Both the position numbers and the translations under genes were made by a program. A stretch of 64,000 bases of DNA from Limiplasma sp958448555 (GTDB taxonomy: Bacteria; Bacillota; Clostridia; Christensenellales; Aristaeellaceae), in contig CAUDEL010000001.1 in the NCBI GenBank assembly GCA_958448555.1, positions 53,342 to 117,341 on the forward strand, read 5' to 3'. Positions 16,432 to 24,336 of this stretch are shown one piece after another; position 1 is the first letter of the stretch, and every line of letters starts with the position of its first letter. Below the pieces are notes generated by a model. The model saw nothing but the letters and a program-made list of their open reading frames with translations. It did not search any database and had not been told where the DNA came from.

Positions 16432-16629
16432 TCACCCCGCCTCGCACGGACCGCCGTCCCAGCCAGCCCGCCTGGCCAGGCTGTCCATGGCCGCGCAGAA
16501 CCGCTCCCACGGTTTCCATGTTGTCAGCAGCCGGTCGCCCTCGCGAATTCGAAGGGTTCGTCTGATCTCCTTGGGAATGACCACGCGCCCAAGCTCGTCA
16601 ATTCTGCGCACAATCCCCGTTGCCCGCAA
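16432..16629 (-). CDS. spoVT: spoVT 5' part with an element-derived tail
   Basis: 65 residues from a TTG nine bases after AAGGAGG. Residues 1-32 (MRATGIVRRIDELGRVVIPK, then EIRRTLRIREGD) are the AbrB-type DNA-binding half of SpoVT, almost identical to the B. subtilis protein. From residue 33 (RLLTTWKPWERFCAAMDS) the sequence is foreign and is the presumed natural C-terminus of the element's recombinase. The break falls in GGC GAC, the same codons and frame where SpoVT resumes at 638. Alone, this would be a half hairpin domain unable to form the usual swapped dimer plus GAF sensor. A stand-alone short AbrB protein is the alternative, but the attachment-site symmetry argues against it. Confidence 0.9.
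   Translation of the reverse strand: MRATGIVRRIDELGRVVIPKEIRRTLRIREGDRLLTTWKPWERFCAAMDSLARRAGWDGGPCEAG
16516..16539. other. Right attachment junction (attR-like)
   Basis: Core GGTCGCC at 16533-16539 with the element-side arm CCATGTTGTCAGCAGC at 16516-16531. It pairs with the left arm at 639-654 as an inverted repeat when the element ends are joined. On the other side is spoVT sequence. Confidence 0.8.
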
Positions 16630-16698
16630 TGTTTCCAGCCTCCTTGACGGCGGTGCAACGCTTATGCCGCATTGCTTTGCCGTTTGTCTTTGCATCCC

Positions 16699-16727
16699 TA
16701 GTATGGAATTTGGAGGGGCGATTATGC
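16699..16727 (-). promoter_or_regulatory. Sigma-G-type promoter of spoVT
   Basis: On the minus strand GCATA, 17 bases, CATACTA. This fits the forespore sigma-G consensus (GHATR about 17-18 bases before CATWHTA) and lies about 70 bases ahead of the TTG start. B. subtilis spoVT is also transcribed by sigma-G, which supports both the gene call and the promoter. Confidence 0.75.
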
Positions 16728-16839
16728 GGCGGAAAGATCTGCCACGGCGCGCGGGGGCGCCGCGCTGCCAAATGCCGGCAGGAAAGTTGCGGCCAAGGGA
16801 CCGTCTTACGTGGGGCGGGTGGAAAAGATTTGCAAAGAA

Positions 16840-17071
16840 CGCGAAGCCCGGCATCGCCGGGCTTCGCGCTGACTGCTGACAAACACTTTCCAGGAGGTTT
16901 GGAGGGCCCGCAGGCCCTCCAAAGTGGATTCGTATCGCCCGGCTTTGCCGGGCGGGCGGGGAGTTTGCGCCCCTGGGCGCAAACATTTCTTAAGCATCTG
17001 GCGGAAAAGGCCGCCGTAGGCGGACTTTTTCGACAAACTGAACGCGAAGCCCGGCGATGCCGGGCTTCGCG
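16840..17071. repeat. Terminator-associated repeat, copy 2, with flanking stem-loops
   Basis: The repeat core (16869-17042, about 174 bases) is nearly identical to copy 1 and runs in the same plus-strand orientation. It lies between two 29-bp palindromes (16840-16868 and 17043-17071, arms CGCGAAGCCCGGC / GCCGGGCTTCGCG). The two palindromes differ only in the loop (ATC on the left, GAT on the right), so one is the reverse complement of the other. They belong to the terminator of pheT. Only the left copy is followed by a T-rich run on the pheT strand. Confidence 0.85.
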
Positions 17072-17083
17072 TTGCGGGATGCG

Positions 17084-19474
17084 TCAGGCGCGGACCGTGG
17101 CGCCGTAGGTGTCGGCGCACACGCGCATGACCTTTTCCATGGCCGACTGGACCTCCTCGTCGGTGAGGGTGCGGTCGGAGGCGCGGAAGGTCAGGGAGAA
17201 GGCGACGCTCTTTTTGCCGGGCCCCACCTGGGCGCCGCGGTAGACGTCAAAGAGCTCGATGCTCTCCAAAAGCCTGCCGGCGGCCTTGCGCATGGCGGCC
17301 ATCAGCGGGCCCACGGCCACAGCTTCGTCCATGACCAGCGCCAGGTCGCGCGCAACCGCCGGGAAGCGAGGCAGGGGCTTCATCTCGCCCATGGGACGGA
17401 AGGCCTCCAGAAGCGTTTGCAGGTTGATTTCCGCGATCACGGCGCGCCGGGGCATGTCGAAGCGCTCGCGTACATCGGGGTGCACCTCGCCCACGGCCGC
17501 GAAGGTCACATCCCCGCGGACCAGGCGGGCGCAGCGGCCCGGGTGATAGTAGGCGTCGCCGCCGGGGACGACCTCGCAGGTGACGCCGGCCGCGCGCAAG
17601 ATGGCCTCCACCGCGCCGCGCACGGTGAAGAAGTCCTCCTGCGGGCCGTAGGCGCCCAGGCACAGGGTCTGGGTTTCGGTGGGCAGGCCCTCCTGCGTGC
17701 GGTGATGATGGTCGAACACCGCCGCCATCTCGTAGAGGCGGGCGGCCGCGGTCGAGTGGTTCATGTTGAAGGCCAGGGTGCGCAGCATGCCGCAGGCCAG
17801 CGTGGGGCGCATGACGGCGGCGTCCTCGCCCAGGGGGTTGAGGATGGGCATGGGGTCGTTGCGCAGGTCATCCTGCGGCAGGCCCAGCTTTTCGATCTCC
17901 TTGACGCCGGTGAAGCTGAAATTCATGATCTCCAGATAGCCCATGCCGGTGAGCAGGCGCGCGGCGCGGTTCTTGAGCGCCTTCATGGGGCTGACGCCGC
18001 CCTGGGTGGTCTGGCCGCTGAGGGGCGTAGCCGGAATGTGCTGATAGCCGTAGATGCGCAGACATTCCTCGCAGATGTCGGCCTCGCCGTCCAGGTCCTC
18101 GCGGAAGGCGGGGACGGTCACGGTGAGGGTGTCGCCGTCGCGCTCGCAGCCGAAGTGCAGCTTTTTGAGGATGCGGACCATGTCGTCGGCGGGGATGTCC
18201 ACGCCCGCGCGCTCCTGGATGTTTTTCACGCTGGCGGTGATGACCTGCGTGGGCCGGGGGGCGGGGTAGAGGTCGATGACGCCCGAGACGACGTCGCCCG
18301 CGTCCAAAAGGTTGACCAGCATGCAGGCGCGCTCCAGCGCCTCCATCACCGTGCCCGGGGCCACGCCGCGCTCAAAGCGGCCGCTGCTCTCCGTGCGCAT
18401 GCCCAGCGCGCGGCTGGTCAGGCGGATGGCCGTGCGGTCGAACGCCGCGCACTCGAACATCACGTCCGTGGTGGCTTCGGTGATCTCGCTCTCCTCGCCG
18501 CCCATGATGCCGGCCAGGCCCGTGGCGCGCTCCTCATCGCAGATGACCAGGTCGTCGGTGCGCAGGGCGCGCTCGTTTCCGTCCAAAGTGGTCAGCGTCT
18601 CGCCGGGATGGGCGCGGCGCACCACGATCTGCCGCCCGCGCACCTTGCTCAGGTCGAAGGCGTGCATGGGATGGCCGTACTCGATCATGATGTAGTTGGT
18701 GATATCGACGATGTTGTTGATGGCGCGAAGGCCCGCGCCGTGCAGGTATTTGCGCAGCCACAGGGGCGAGGGCGCGATGCGCACGTTCTTGATGACGCGC
18801 GCGGCGTAGCGCGGGCACAGGTCCGGCGCCTCCACGCGCACCTTCACCTCGTCGTGGATATCTCCGCCCGCCTCGGTCACGGTGATTTCGGGGGCATGGA
18901 ATTCGGTGTCCAGCGCCGCCGCCGTCTCGCGCGCGATGCCCAGGGCGCACAGGCAGTCCGGGCGGTTGGCCAGAATCTCAAAATCCACCGCCGTGTCGTC
19001 GATGCCCAAAATGGGCTTTACGTCCGCGCCCAGGGGGTAATCCTCCTGGAACACCAGAATTCCCTTTTCCTCGATGTTGGGGTAGAGCTCCGTGGGCACG
19101 TGCAATTCCTCGCCCGAGCAGATCATGCCCTCGGAGATCAGGCCGCGCAGCTTGCCCTTTTTGATCTTCACGCCGCCGGGCAGGCGCGCGCCGTCCAGGG
19201 CCACGGGCACGAGCTGGCCCGCCGCCACGTTGGGCGCGCCGCAGACGATGTGCAGCGCCTCCGGGCCGCCCACGTCCACGGTGCACTCGTGCAGGTGCGT
19301 GCCCTCCACGTCCTCGCAGGTGAGCACGCGGCCCACCACGACCTTCTCCATCCCGCCGCTGATGTCCTCGGCGCCCTCCACGGCGGTGCCGGCCATAATC
19401 ATGCGCCGCGCATATTCCTCCGGGCTCACGGGGATGTCCGCGTACTGCCGGATCATGTTCATCGCAAGTTTCAA
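17084..19474 (-). CDS. pheT: Phenylalanyl-tRNA synthetase beta subunit
   Basis: 796 residues, full length. Domain order as in bacterial PheT: a tRNA-binding EMAP/OB-like region near 40-150 (VVVGRVLTCEDVEGTHLHEC), B3/4 editing domain in the 200s-350s, B5 domain near 400-470, catalytic-like core, and the C-terminal anticodon-binding FDX domain (PRFPAVARDLALVMDE; FDVYRGAQVGPGKKSVAFSL). It forms the alpha2-beta2 enzyme that charges tRNA-Phe. It follows pheS by 25 bases in one operon under a T-box. Confidence 0.97.
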   Translation of the reverse strand: MKLAMNMIRQYADIPVSPEEYARRMIMAGTAVEGAEDISGGMEKVVVGRVLTCEDVEGTHLHECTVDVGGPEALHIVCGAPNVAAGQLVPVALDGARLPGGVKIKKGKLRGLISEGMICSGEELHVPTELYPNIEEKGILVFQEDYPLGADVKPILGIDDTAVDFEILANRPDCLCALGIARETAAALDTEFHAPEITVTEAGGDIHDEVKVRVEAPDLCPRYAARVIKNVRIAPSPLWLRKYLHGAGLRAINNIVDITNYIMIEYGHPMHAFDLSKVRGRQIVVRRAHPGETLTTLDGNERALRTDDLVICDEERATGLAGIMGGEESEITEATTDVMFECAAFDRTAIRLTSRALGMRTESSGRFERGVAPGTVMEALERACMLVNLLDAGDVVSGVIDLYPAPRPTQVITASVKNIQERAGVDIPADDMVRILKKLHFGCERDGDTLTVTVPAFREDLDGEADICEECLRIYGYQHIPATPLSGQTTQGGVSPMKALKNRAARLLTGMGYLEIMNFSFTGVKEIEKLGLPQDDLRNDPMPILNPLGEDAAVMRPTLACGMLRTLAFNMNHSTAAARLYEMAAVFDHHHRTQEGLPTETQTLCLGAYGPQEDFFTVRGAVEAILRAAGVTCEVVPGGDAYYHPGRCARLVRGDVTFAAVGEVHPDVRERFDMPRRAVIAEINLQTLLEAFRPMGEMKPLPRFPAVARDLALVMDEAVAVGPLMAAMRKAAGRLLESIELFDVYRGAQVGPGKKSVAFSLTFRASDRTLTDEEVQSAMEKVMRVCADTYGATVRA

Positions 19475-19499
19475 CGAAAAACGCCTCCTTTTCCCACGC

Positions 19500-20528
19500 T
19501 TACCTCAGCTGGCCCAGAAGCCGCGCGTCGCCCTCATAGAGCAGGCGCATGTCGCGGATGCCGTAGCGCTGCATGGCGATTCGCTCCAGGCCGATGCCAA
19601 AGGCGAAGCCGCTGTACTTCGCCGGGTCGATGCCGCACATCTCAAGCACCTTGGGGTTGACCATGCCCGAGCCCAGGACCTCGATCCAGCCGGTGCCCTT
19701 GCAGATGTTGCAGCCCTTGCCGTGGCAGCTGACGCAGGTGAGGTCCACCTCGGCGCTGGGCTCGGTGAAGGGGAAGAAGCTGGGGCGGAAACGGGTGGTC
19801 ACATCCGGCCCGTAGAGCTTCTTGGCAAACGCCTCCAGCGTGCCGCGCAGGTCGCTCATGCGCACGTGCTCGTCCACCACCAGGCCCTCCATCTGATGGA
19901 ACACCGGGCTATGGGTGGCGTCCACCTCGTCGGAGCGGTAGACGCGGCCCGGGCAGATGATGCGGATGGGCGGCTTGCGGGTGAGCATGGCGCGCGCCTG
20001 CATGGGGCTGGTGTGCGTGCGAAGGACGATGTTTTCATCCATGTAGAAGGTGTCCTGCGCGTCGCGGGCGGGGTGGTTCTTGGGCAGGTTCATCAGCTCG
20101 AAGTTATAGTGGTCCAGCTCTACCTCCGGGCCCTCCATCACCTCAAAGCCCATGCCCGTGAAGCACTCGATCATCTCGTTCATCACCAGCGTGATCGGGT
20201 GCTCGCTGCCCACCCGGGGCAGGGGGCGCGGCTCGGTGACGTCGATGGTTTCGCTCTTGAGCGCGGCCTCGCGCTCGATGGCCTGGATGCGGGACTGGAC
20301 CTCATCCATGCGCTCGGTCAGCCACTGGCGCACCTCGTTGATCTGCGCGCCTACCTTGGGGCGCTCCTCGGGCGCGAGCTGGCCCATGCCCTTGAGCAGC
20401 GCGGTCAGCTCGCCCTTTTTGCCCAGCACCCGCACGCGCAGGCTTTCCAGCGCCGCGGAGCCGCTGAGCGAGGACAGCTCCTCCTCGACCCGCCTTTTGA
20501 TGTCGCTGAGCGTTTCGACTACAGACAT
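19500..20528 (-). CDS. pheS: Phenylalanyl-tRNA synthetase alpha subunit
   Basis: 342 residues from an ATG after TAAGGAGG. The start is placed here rather than at an upstream in-frame codon because that one lies inside the T-box terminator. An N-terminal coiled coil is followed by the class II catalytic core, with motif 2 PGRVYRSDEVDATHSPVFHQ and motif 3 GFAFGIGLERIAMQRYGI. It catalyses phenylalanine activation and transfer with PheT. Confidence 0.97.
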   Translation of the reverse strand: MSVVETLSDIKRRVEEELSSLSGSAALESLRVRVLGKKGELTALLKGMGQLAPEERPKVGAQINEVRQWLTERMDEVQSRIQAIEREAALKSETIDVTEPRPLPRVGSEHPITLVMNEMIECFTGMGFEVMEGPEVELDHYNFELMNLPKNHPARDAQDTFYMDENIVLRTHTSPMQARAMLTRKPPIRIICPGRVYRSDEVDATHSPVFHQMEGLVVDEHVRMSDLRGTLEAFAKKLYGPDVTTRFRPSFFPFTEPSAEVDLTCVSCHGKGCNICKGTGWIEVLGSGMVNPKVLEMCGIDPAKYSGFAFGIGLERIAMQRYGIRDMRLLYEGDARLLGQLR

Positions 20529-20544
20529 GACAGGTTCCTCCTTA

Positions 20545-20832
20545 CCAAATTTGCGCTTGCAACAGAAAAGCCCCCGTCCCACACGCCATGGGACGAAGGC
20601 TGCCGCCGCGTTGTACCACCCAACTTCCGCACGGGCGGCCCCGGGGGGACGCGCCGATGCGCTCTGGACCAGTAACGCGGCCTAAACGTTTCCCTCTACT
20701 TGAGAGCGTTCAAAGGAAAGGCTCGGAAGCGAATGTCCCGCGGCCCCGGCAGGCGGCTTGCAGCCCGCGCCTTGGCGCGTGCCGCCCTCTCTGGGTCAGG
20801 GCGATGAGGCGGGCGTTGTTCTTCGTCATCGC
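20545..20832 (-). promoter_or_regulatory. T-box riboswitch leader of pheST
   Basis: The leader contains the T-box sequence GGGTGGTACAACGCGG (20607-20624 region, minus strand) followed at about 20567-20600 by a terminator hairpin (AGCC..CGTCCCA / TGTGGGACG..GGCT) with a TTTT run 40 bases before pheS. Upstream sequence has an AGAGAGGG element and a candidate specifier TTC in ACATTCGC. Uncharged tRNA-Phe would pair with it and favour the antiterminator, raising pheST transcription. Confidence 0.85.
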
Positions 20833-20838
20833 ACAGGC

Positions 20839-20867
20839 ATTATAGCACGGGTTTTGCCGTTTGGCAA
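20839..20867 (-). promoter_or_regulatory. Promoter of the pheST T-box transcript
   Basis: TTGCCA, 17 bases, TATAAT on the minus strand, close to consensus. Transcription would begin near 20832, giving a leader of about 300 bases. Confidence 0.85.
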
Positions 20868-20872
20868 GCGGC

Positions 20873-21133
20873 TCAGTCCATGCCCTCCATGCCCTCGATG
20901 CCCTGCGAGGAGCGCGCGGGGGCGGCGGGCGGCGGCGCGGCCTCAAAGGCGTCCTGCGCCATGCAGCGCAAGACGCACTGGCGCGCCATGGCCGTCAGGC
21001 TCATGCCCTGCGTGCGGGCATAGGCCTGCCAGCGCTGGCGGTCCTCCGGGGTCAATTCGATATTGACCTGCACGCGGCCGTTTCTGGCGCGGTAGCGGTC
21101 CGTGGCCTGCTTCTGAGCGGGGGTCTGGGGCAT
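20873..21133 (-). CDS. Small ribbon-helix-helix-like protein
   Basis: 86 residues. The segment GRVQVNIELTPEDRQRWQAY and following SLTAMARQCV has the beta strand, two-helix spacing and hydrophobic pattern of CopG/Arc-type DNA-binding proteins. The C-terminal third is an Ala/Pro-rich, Gly-Met tail. It starts at ATG after AAGGGAGG, 18 bases after purB on the same strand, and its stop lies a few bases before the pheST promoter. No toxin gene is adjacent, so an antitoxin role is not supported. Function unknown. Confidence 0.65.
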   Translation of the reverse strand: MPQTPAQKQATDRYRARNGRVQVNIELTPEDRQRWQAYARTQGMSLTAMARQCVLRCMAQDAFEAAPPPAAPARSSQGIEGMEGMD

Positions 21134-21151
21134 GGGCGTCGCCTCCCTTGC

Positions 21152-22588
21152 TTATACGTTCAATTCCTGCTTTTCGCCGAGCAAAGCGCGGTTTGCCTCC
21201 AGCACGGGGCGAATGACCCCATCGAGGAATTCCTCCACCTGCTCCCGGCTGCGGCCGGTGAAGTTGGCGGGGTCGAGGATGGCCTCGATCTCCCCGCGCG
21301 TGACGCGGAAGGCCGGGTCTAGGGCGATGCGGTCGATCAGGTCGTTTTTCCCGCCCTCCTCCTTGACCACGCGGGCCGCGGCCTGGCTGTGCACGCGCAG
21401 CTTTTCGTGCAGCTCCTGCCGGTCGCCGCCGCGCTTGACGGCGTCCATCATGATGTTCTCGGTGGCCATGAAGGGCAGCTCGTTCATCACGCGGGCGCGG
21501 ATGACCTTTTCGTACACCACCAGCCCGTCGCAGACGTTCATCATGATGTTGAGGATGGCGTCCACGCCCAGAAACGCCTCGCTCACGGCGATGCGGCGGT
21601 TGGCGCTGTCATCCAGGGTACGCTCAAACCACTGGGTGGCGGCGGTGATGGCGGCGTTGAGCGTATCGACCATGACGTAGCGGCTAAGGGAGGTGATGCG
21701 CTCGCAGCGCATGGGGTTTCGCTTGTAGGGCATGGCGGAGGAGCCGATCTGGCTCGCCTCGAAGGGCTCCTCCATCTCCTTGAAGTTTTGCAGAAGGCGC
21801 ATGTCATAGCTGAACTTGCTGGCCGACTGCGCGATGCCCGAAAGGGTGCTGACGACCATGTAGTCCATCTTGCGGCTGTAGGTCTGGCCGCTGACGGGCA
21901 CCACGCGCGAAAAGCCCATCTCGGAAGCGATGTCCCGCTCGATCTGATGGATTTTTTCGCTGTCGCCGCCCAGCAGCTCCACAAAGCTGGCCTGCGTGCC
22001 GGTGGTGCCCTTGCTGCCCAGCAGCGCGAGCGTGGCGATGCGGTGCTCGATTTCCTCAAAGTCCATGTAGAGCTCATTGAGCCACAGGGTGGCGCGCTTG
22101 CCCACGGTGGTGAGCTGCGCGGGTTGCAGATGCGTGTAGGCCAGGGCCGGCAGGGCCTTGTATCTGTCCGCGAAGCGCGAAAGCAGGTCCATGACGTTGA
22201 GCACCTTGCGCCGGACGATCTCAAGGCCCTGCTTCATGATGATGACGTCGGTGTTGTCGCCCACGTAGCAGCTGGTGGCGCCCAGGTGGATGATGCCGCG
22301 CGCCCTGGGGCATTGCAGGCCGTAGGCGTAGACGTGGCTCATCACATCGTGGCGGCACTCGCGCTCGCGGCGCTGGGCGTCGTCGTAGTTGATGTCGTCC
22401 TTGTGGGCCTCCAACTCGGCGATCTGCTCGTCGGTAATGGGCAGACCCTGCTTCTGCTCGGCCCGCGCCAGGGCGATCCACAGCCGGCGCCAGGTGCGGA
22501 ACTTGTTGTCCTCGGAGAAGGTGAACTGCATCTCGGGGCTTGCGTAGCGGGTGGAAAAGGGGCTGATATACCGGGAGTGATCGGACAT
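21152..22588 (-). CDS. purB: Adenylosuccinate lyase
   Basis: 478 residues. Fumarase/aspartase-superfamily signatures: GIIHLGATSCYVGDNTDV near 100, TTVGKRATLW with the tRNA-like His/Lys region near 170, and the signature loop SSAMPYKRNPMRCERI near 295 with the catalytic Ser. It catalyses two steps: SAICAR to AICAR and adenylosuccinate to AMP. The start is placed at the ATG preceding SDHSRY, which has GGAGGG upstream. It is divergent from purR across an operator-like palindrome. Confidence 0.96.
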   Translation of the reverse strand: MSDHSRYISPFSTRYASPEMQFTFSEDNKFRTWRRLWIALARAEQKQGLPITDEQIAELEAHKDDINYDDAQRRERECRHDVMSHVYAYGLQCPRARGIIHLGATSCYVGDNTDVIIMKQGLEIVRRKVLNVMDLLSRFADRYKALPALAYTHLQPAQLTTVGKRATLWLNELYMDFEEIEHRIATLALLGSKGTTGTQASFVELLGGDSEKIHQIERDIASEMGFSRVVPVSGQTYSRKMDYMVVSTLSGIAQSASKFSYDMRLLQNFKEMEEPFEASQIGSSAMPYKRNPMRCERITSLSRYVMVDTLNAAITAATQWFERTLDDSANRRIAVSEAFLGVDAILNIMMNVCDGLVVYEKVIRARVMNELPFMATENIMMDAVKRGGDRQELHEKLRVHSQAAARVVKEEGGKNDLIDRIALDPAFRVTRGEIEAILDPANFTGRSREQVEEFLDGVIRPVLEANRALLGEKQELNV

Positions 22589-22670
22589 GGGCGCGCCCTC
22601 CTGCATCGTGATGGGAGTTCCGGGGATTATTATACCACCATTGGGGGCGGCGCGCAAACGGCGCCGAAAA

Positions 22671-22686
22671 AATACCGAACGTTCGT
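22671..22686. promoter_or_regulatory. Putative PurBox
   Basis: AATACCGAACGTTCGT contains the CCGAAC core of the Gram-positive PurR operator and is palindromic at its centre (CGAACGTTCG, 22676-22685). It lies between divergent purB and purR, where PurR would control both. Released by PRPP in known systems. Confidence 0.6.
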
Positions 22687-22765
22687 GACAAAAAAGGGTG
22701 GAAATATTCAGAATCGTATGCTATACTGTGCTGGATATTTCCATTGTGACAAGGAGGGATCCTTT

Positions 22766-23581
22766 TTGGAAAGGATCAAGCGCAACGAAAGAATGGCGGT
22801 GCTGACCAAGATGCTCACCGCCTCGCCCAACCGCATCTTTACGCTCTCGCATTTTTGCGAAAAGTTCGGGGCCGCAAAGTCCACCCTGAGCGAGGACATC
22901 GACCTTCTGCGGGGCGTGTTTGAGACATTCGGCCTGGGCCGGCTGGACACGGTGACGGGCGCGGCGGGCGGCGTGCGCTACCGCCCGGTGATGGACAGCG
23001 GCGACGCGCGCGCCTTCCTCAGCGACCTGTGCCAGGAGCTGTGCACGCCCTCGCGCCTGCTGCCCGGCGGCTTTCTCTACCTGGGCGACATTTTGAGCAT
23101 GCCGGAGATCGTGCGCAAGATGGGCGTCATCATCGCCGGCGAGTTCTATGACGCCGCGCCCGATTTCGTGCTCACCATGGAGACAAAGGGCATCCCCGCG
23201 GCGCTCATGGCGGCCCAGGCGCTGGGCGTGCCGCTGGTCATCGCCCGCCGCTCCAGCAAGGTCTACGAGGGCCCGGCCGTCAACATCAACTACGTCAGCG
23301 GCTCCTCGGCCCACATCGAAACCATGAGCCTCAGCCGCCGCGCCGTGCGCGAGGGCCAGCGCGCCCTCATCGTGGACGACTTCCTCAAGGCCGGCGGCAC
23401 CGCCCGGGGGATGATCGACCTCATGGGCGAGTTCAACGTGGAGGTGGTGGGCACGGCCTTCGTCATGGCCAAGGCCCATCCCGCCAGCAAGCTCATCCGG
23501 GACGAGCGCGCCCTGATGGTCATGGAGCTGCGGGGCGATGATCCCGCCACGCTTTCCATCCGTCCGGCGGACTGGGTGTAA
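22766..23581 (+). CDS. purR: Pur operon repressor PurR
   Basis: 271 residues from a TTG eight bases after AAGGAGG. This start gives MERIKRNERM and fits the known N-terminus. Residues 1-75 are a winged helix (SHFCEKFGAAKSTLSEDIDL). The rest is a phosphoribosyltransferase fold with GAAGGVRY, ATKGIP-type TKGIPAALMAAQ, NYVSGSS and the PRPP motif ALIVDDFLKAGGTARG. All match Bacillus PurR, which represses purine genes when PRPP is low. Confidence 0.95.
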   Translation: MERIKRNERMAVLTKMLTASPNRIFTLSHFCEKFGAAKSTLSEDIDLLRGVFETFGLGRLDTVTGAAGGVRYRPVMDSGDARAFLSDLCQELCTPSRLLPGGFLYLGDILSMPEIVRKMGVIIAGEFYDAAPDFVLTMETKGIPAALMAAQALGVPLVIARRSSKVYEGPAVNINYVSGSSAHIETMSLSRRAVREGQRALIVDDFLKAGGTARGMIDLMGEFNVEVVGTAFVMAKAHPASKLIRDERALMVMELRGDDPATLSIRPADWV

Positions 23582-23662
23582 GGGCTTGGCATCCGTGGAA
23601 AAGTTCTGTATAATGGAGGCGGCAAGGAAACCGCCCAAACCAAAATGACAGGAGGAACCCCC

Positions 23663-24259
23663 ATGACCAGAAAGCTGCTGAGCCTGCTTGTCGCCCTTGC
23701 GCTGCTTGTGATGCCCTGCCTGACGCTGGCGGAGGAATACCAGACGTACGTTTCCGAGGACGAGAGCGTCGCCTTCCTTTATCCCTCCGACTGGATTTTG
23801 CTGAGCCGGGAGAACATTGATACCATTATAGACGCTGCCGCCACCGTCGAGGACGTGGCTGAGCTGGCGCAGATAGCCCGGACGCAGATCGAGCAGCTGG
23901 GCATCATTGTCCTCATGGACGCCACCGGCGCCAACAACATCAATTTCCAGCACCAGAACGCCGGGGTGGCGCTGAGCGGGGATGACCTGATGAACCTGGC
24001 CCCCTCCCTGCAAAGCAACATCTCAGCGTCCATCGACGGCGTGAGCTTCTACGACCCAGAGCTCATGGACATTAACGGGACCGACGCGATGCTGTTGCAG
24101 TACACCTACGCCATGGCGGGGATCGATTTTACCGGCCTGCAGGTCTATATGCCCGTGGGGACGGAGCTTGCGATCTGCACGCTGACCTCCTCCGCCGGGG
24201 ATATCAGCGCGGGGGCGGAGGCCGTGGGCATCATCGTGGGAAGCCTCGAATTCCAGTAA
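23663..24259 (+). CDS. Small secreted protein of unknown function
   Basis: 198 residues from an ATG after AGGAGG. A signal peptide ends near residue 25 (LVMPCLTLAEE); its Cys is not in a good lipobox. The mature part begins with YVSEDESVAFLYPSDWILLS, the pattern of PsbP/DcrB-like lipoproteins and small secreted domains that bind membranes or metal clusters, but no specific match is claimed. It has its own terminator and lies between purR and the sigma factor gene. Confidence 0.75.
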   Translation: MTRKLLSLLVALALLVMPCLTLAEEYQTYVSEDESVAFLYPSDWILLSRENIDTIIDAAATVEDVAELAQIARTQIEQLGIIVLMDATGANNINFQHQNAGVALSGDDLMNLAPSLQSNISASIDGVSFYDPELMDINGTDAMLLQYTYAMAGIDFTGLQVYMPVGTELAICTLTSSAGDISAGAEAVGIIVGSLEFQ

Positions 24260-24270
24260 ACCCTCCCAAA

Positions 24271-24305
24271 AAACGCGCCGTTGTCGTCAAACGGCGCGTT
24301 TTTTT
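24271..24305 (+). terminator. Terminator after the secreted-protein gene
   Basis: Stem AAACGCGCCGTT / AACGGCGCGTTT with a seven-base loop and a seven-T run. Confidence 0.9.
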
Positions 24306-24336
24306 CGTCCAATAGGTGTAAGGAGGTGAGCGGCAC

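Larger units (their letters stand above)
635..16536. mobile_element. 15.9-kb serine-integrase element inserted in spoVT
   Basis: Bounded by a 7-bp direct core (GGCGACC on the coding strand) at both ends, with spoVT 5' sequence outside the right end and spoVT 3' sequence outside the left end, both in the same frame. It carries a serine recombinase at its left end, a small conserved-looking gene, a sialic-acid-type operon, a phase-variable surface adhesin with its own tyrosine recombinase, and no conjugation, capsid or replication genes. It is therefore a non-conjugative, non-phage integrative element. It resembles in principle the sporulation-gene-interrupting elements known from sigK (skin), spsM and gerE in bacilli, but the target gene differs. 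Confidence 0.88.

Noticed and set aside
16432..16629. Stand-alone short AbrB-type regulator
   Set aside because: Half a hairpin domain ending in unrelated sequence. The missing half is found in frame at 638 with a shared core and matching inverted arms, so a split spoVT explains it better.
17057..19660. 867-codon open frame on the plus strand
   Set aside because: Antisense to pheT, which is certain from its conserved domains.
20545..20832. Protein-coding frames in the pheS leader
   Set aside because: The region carries a promoter, T-box sequence and terminator in the right order, so it is an untranslated riboswitch leader.
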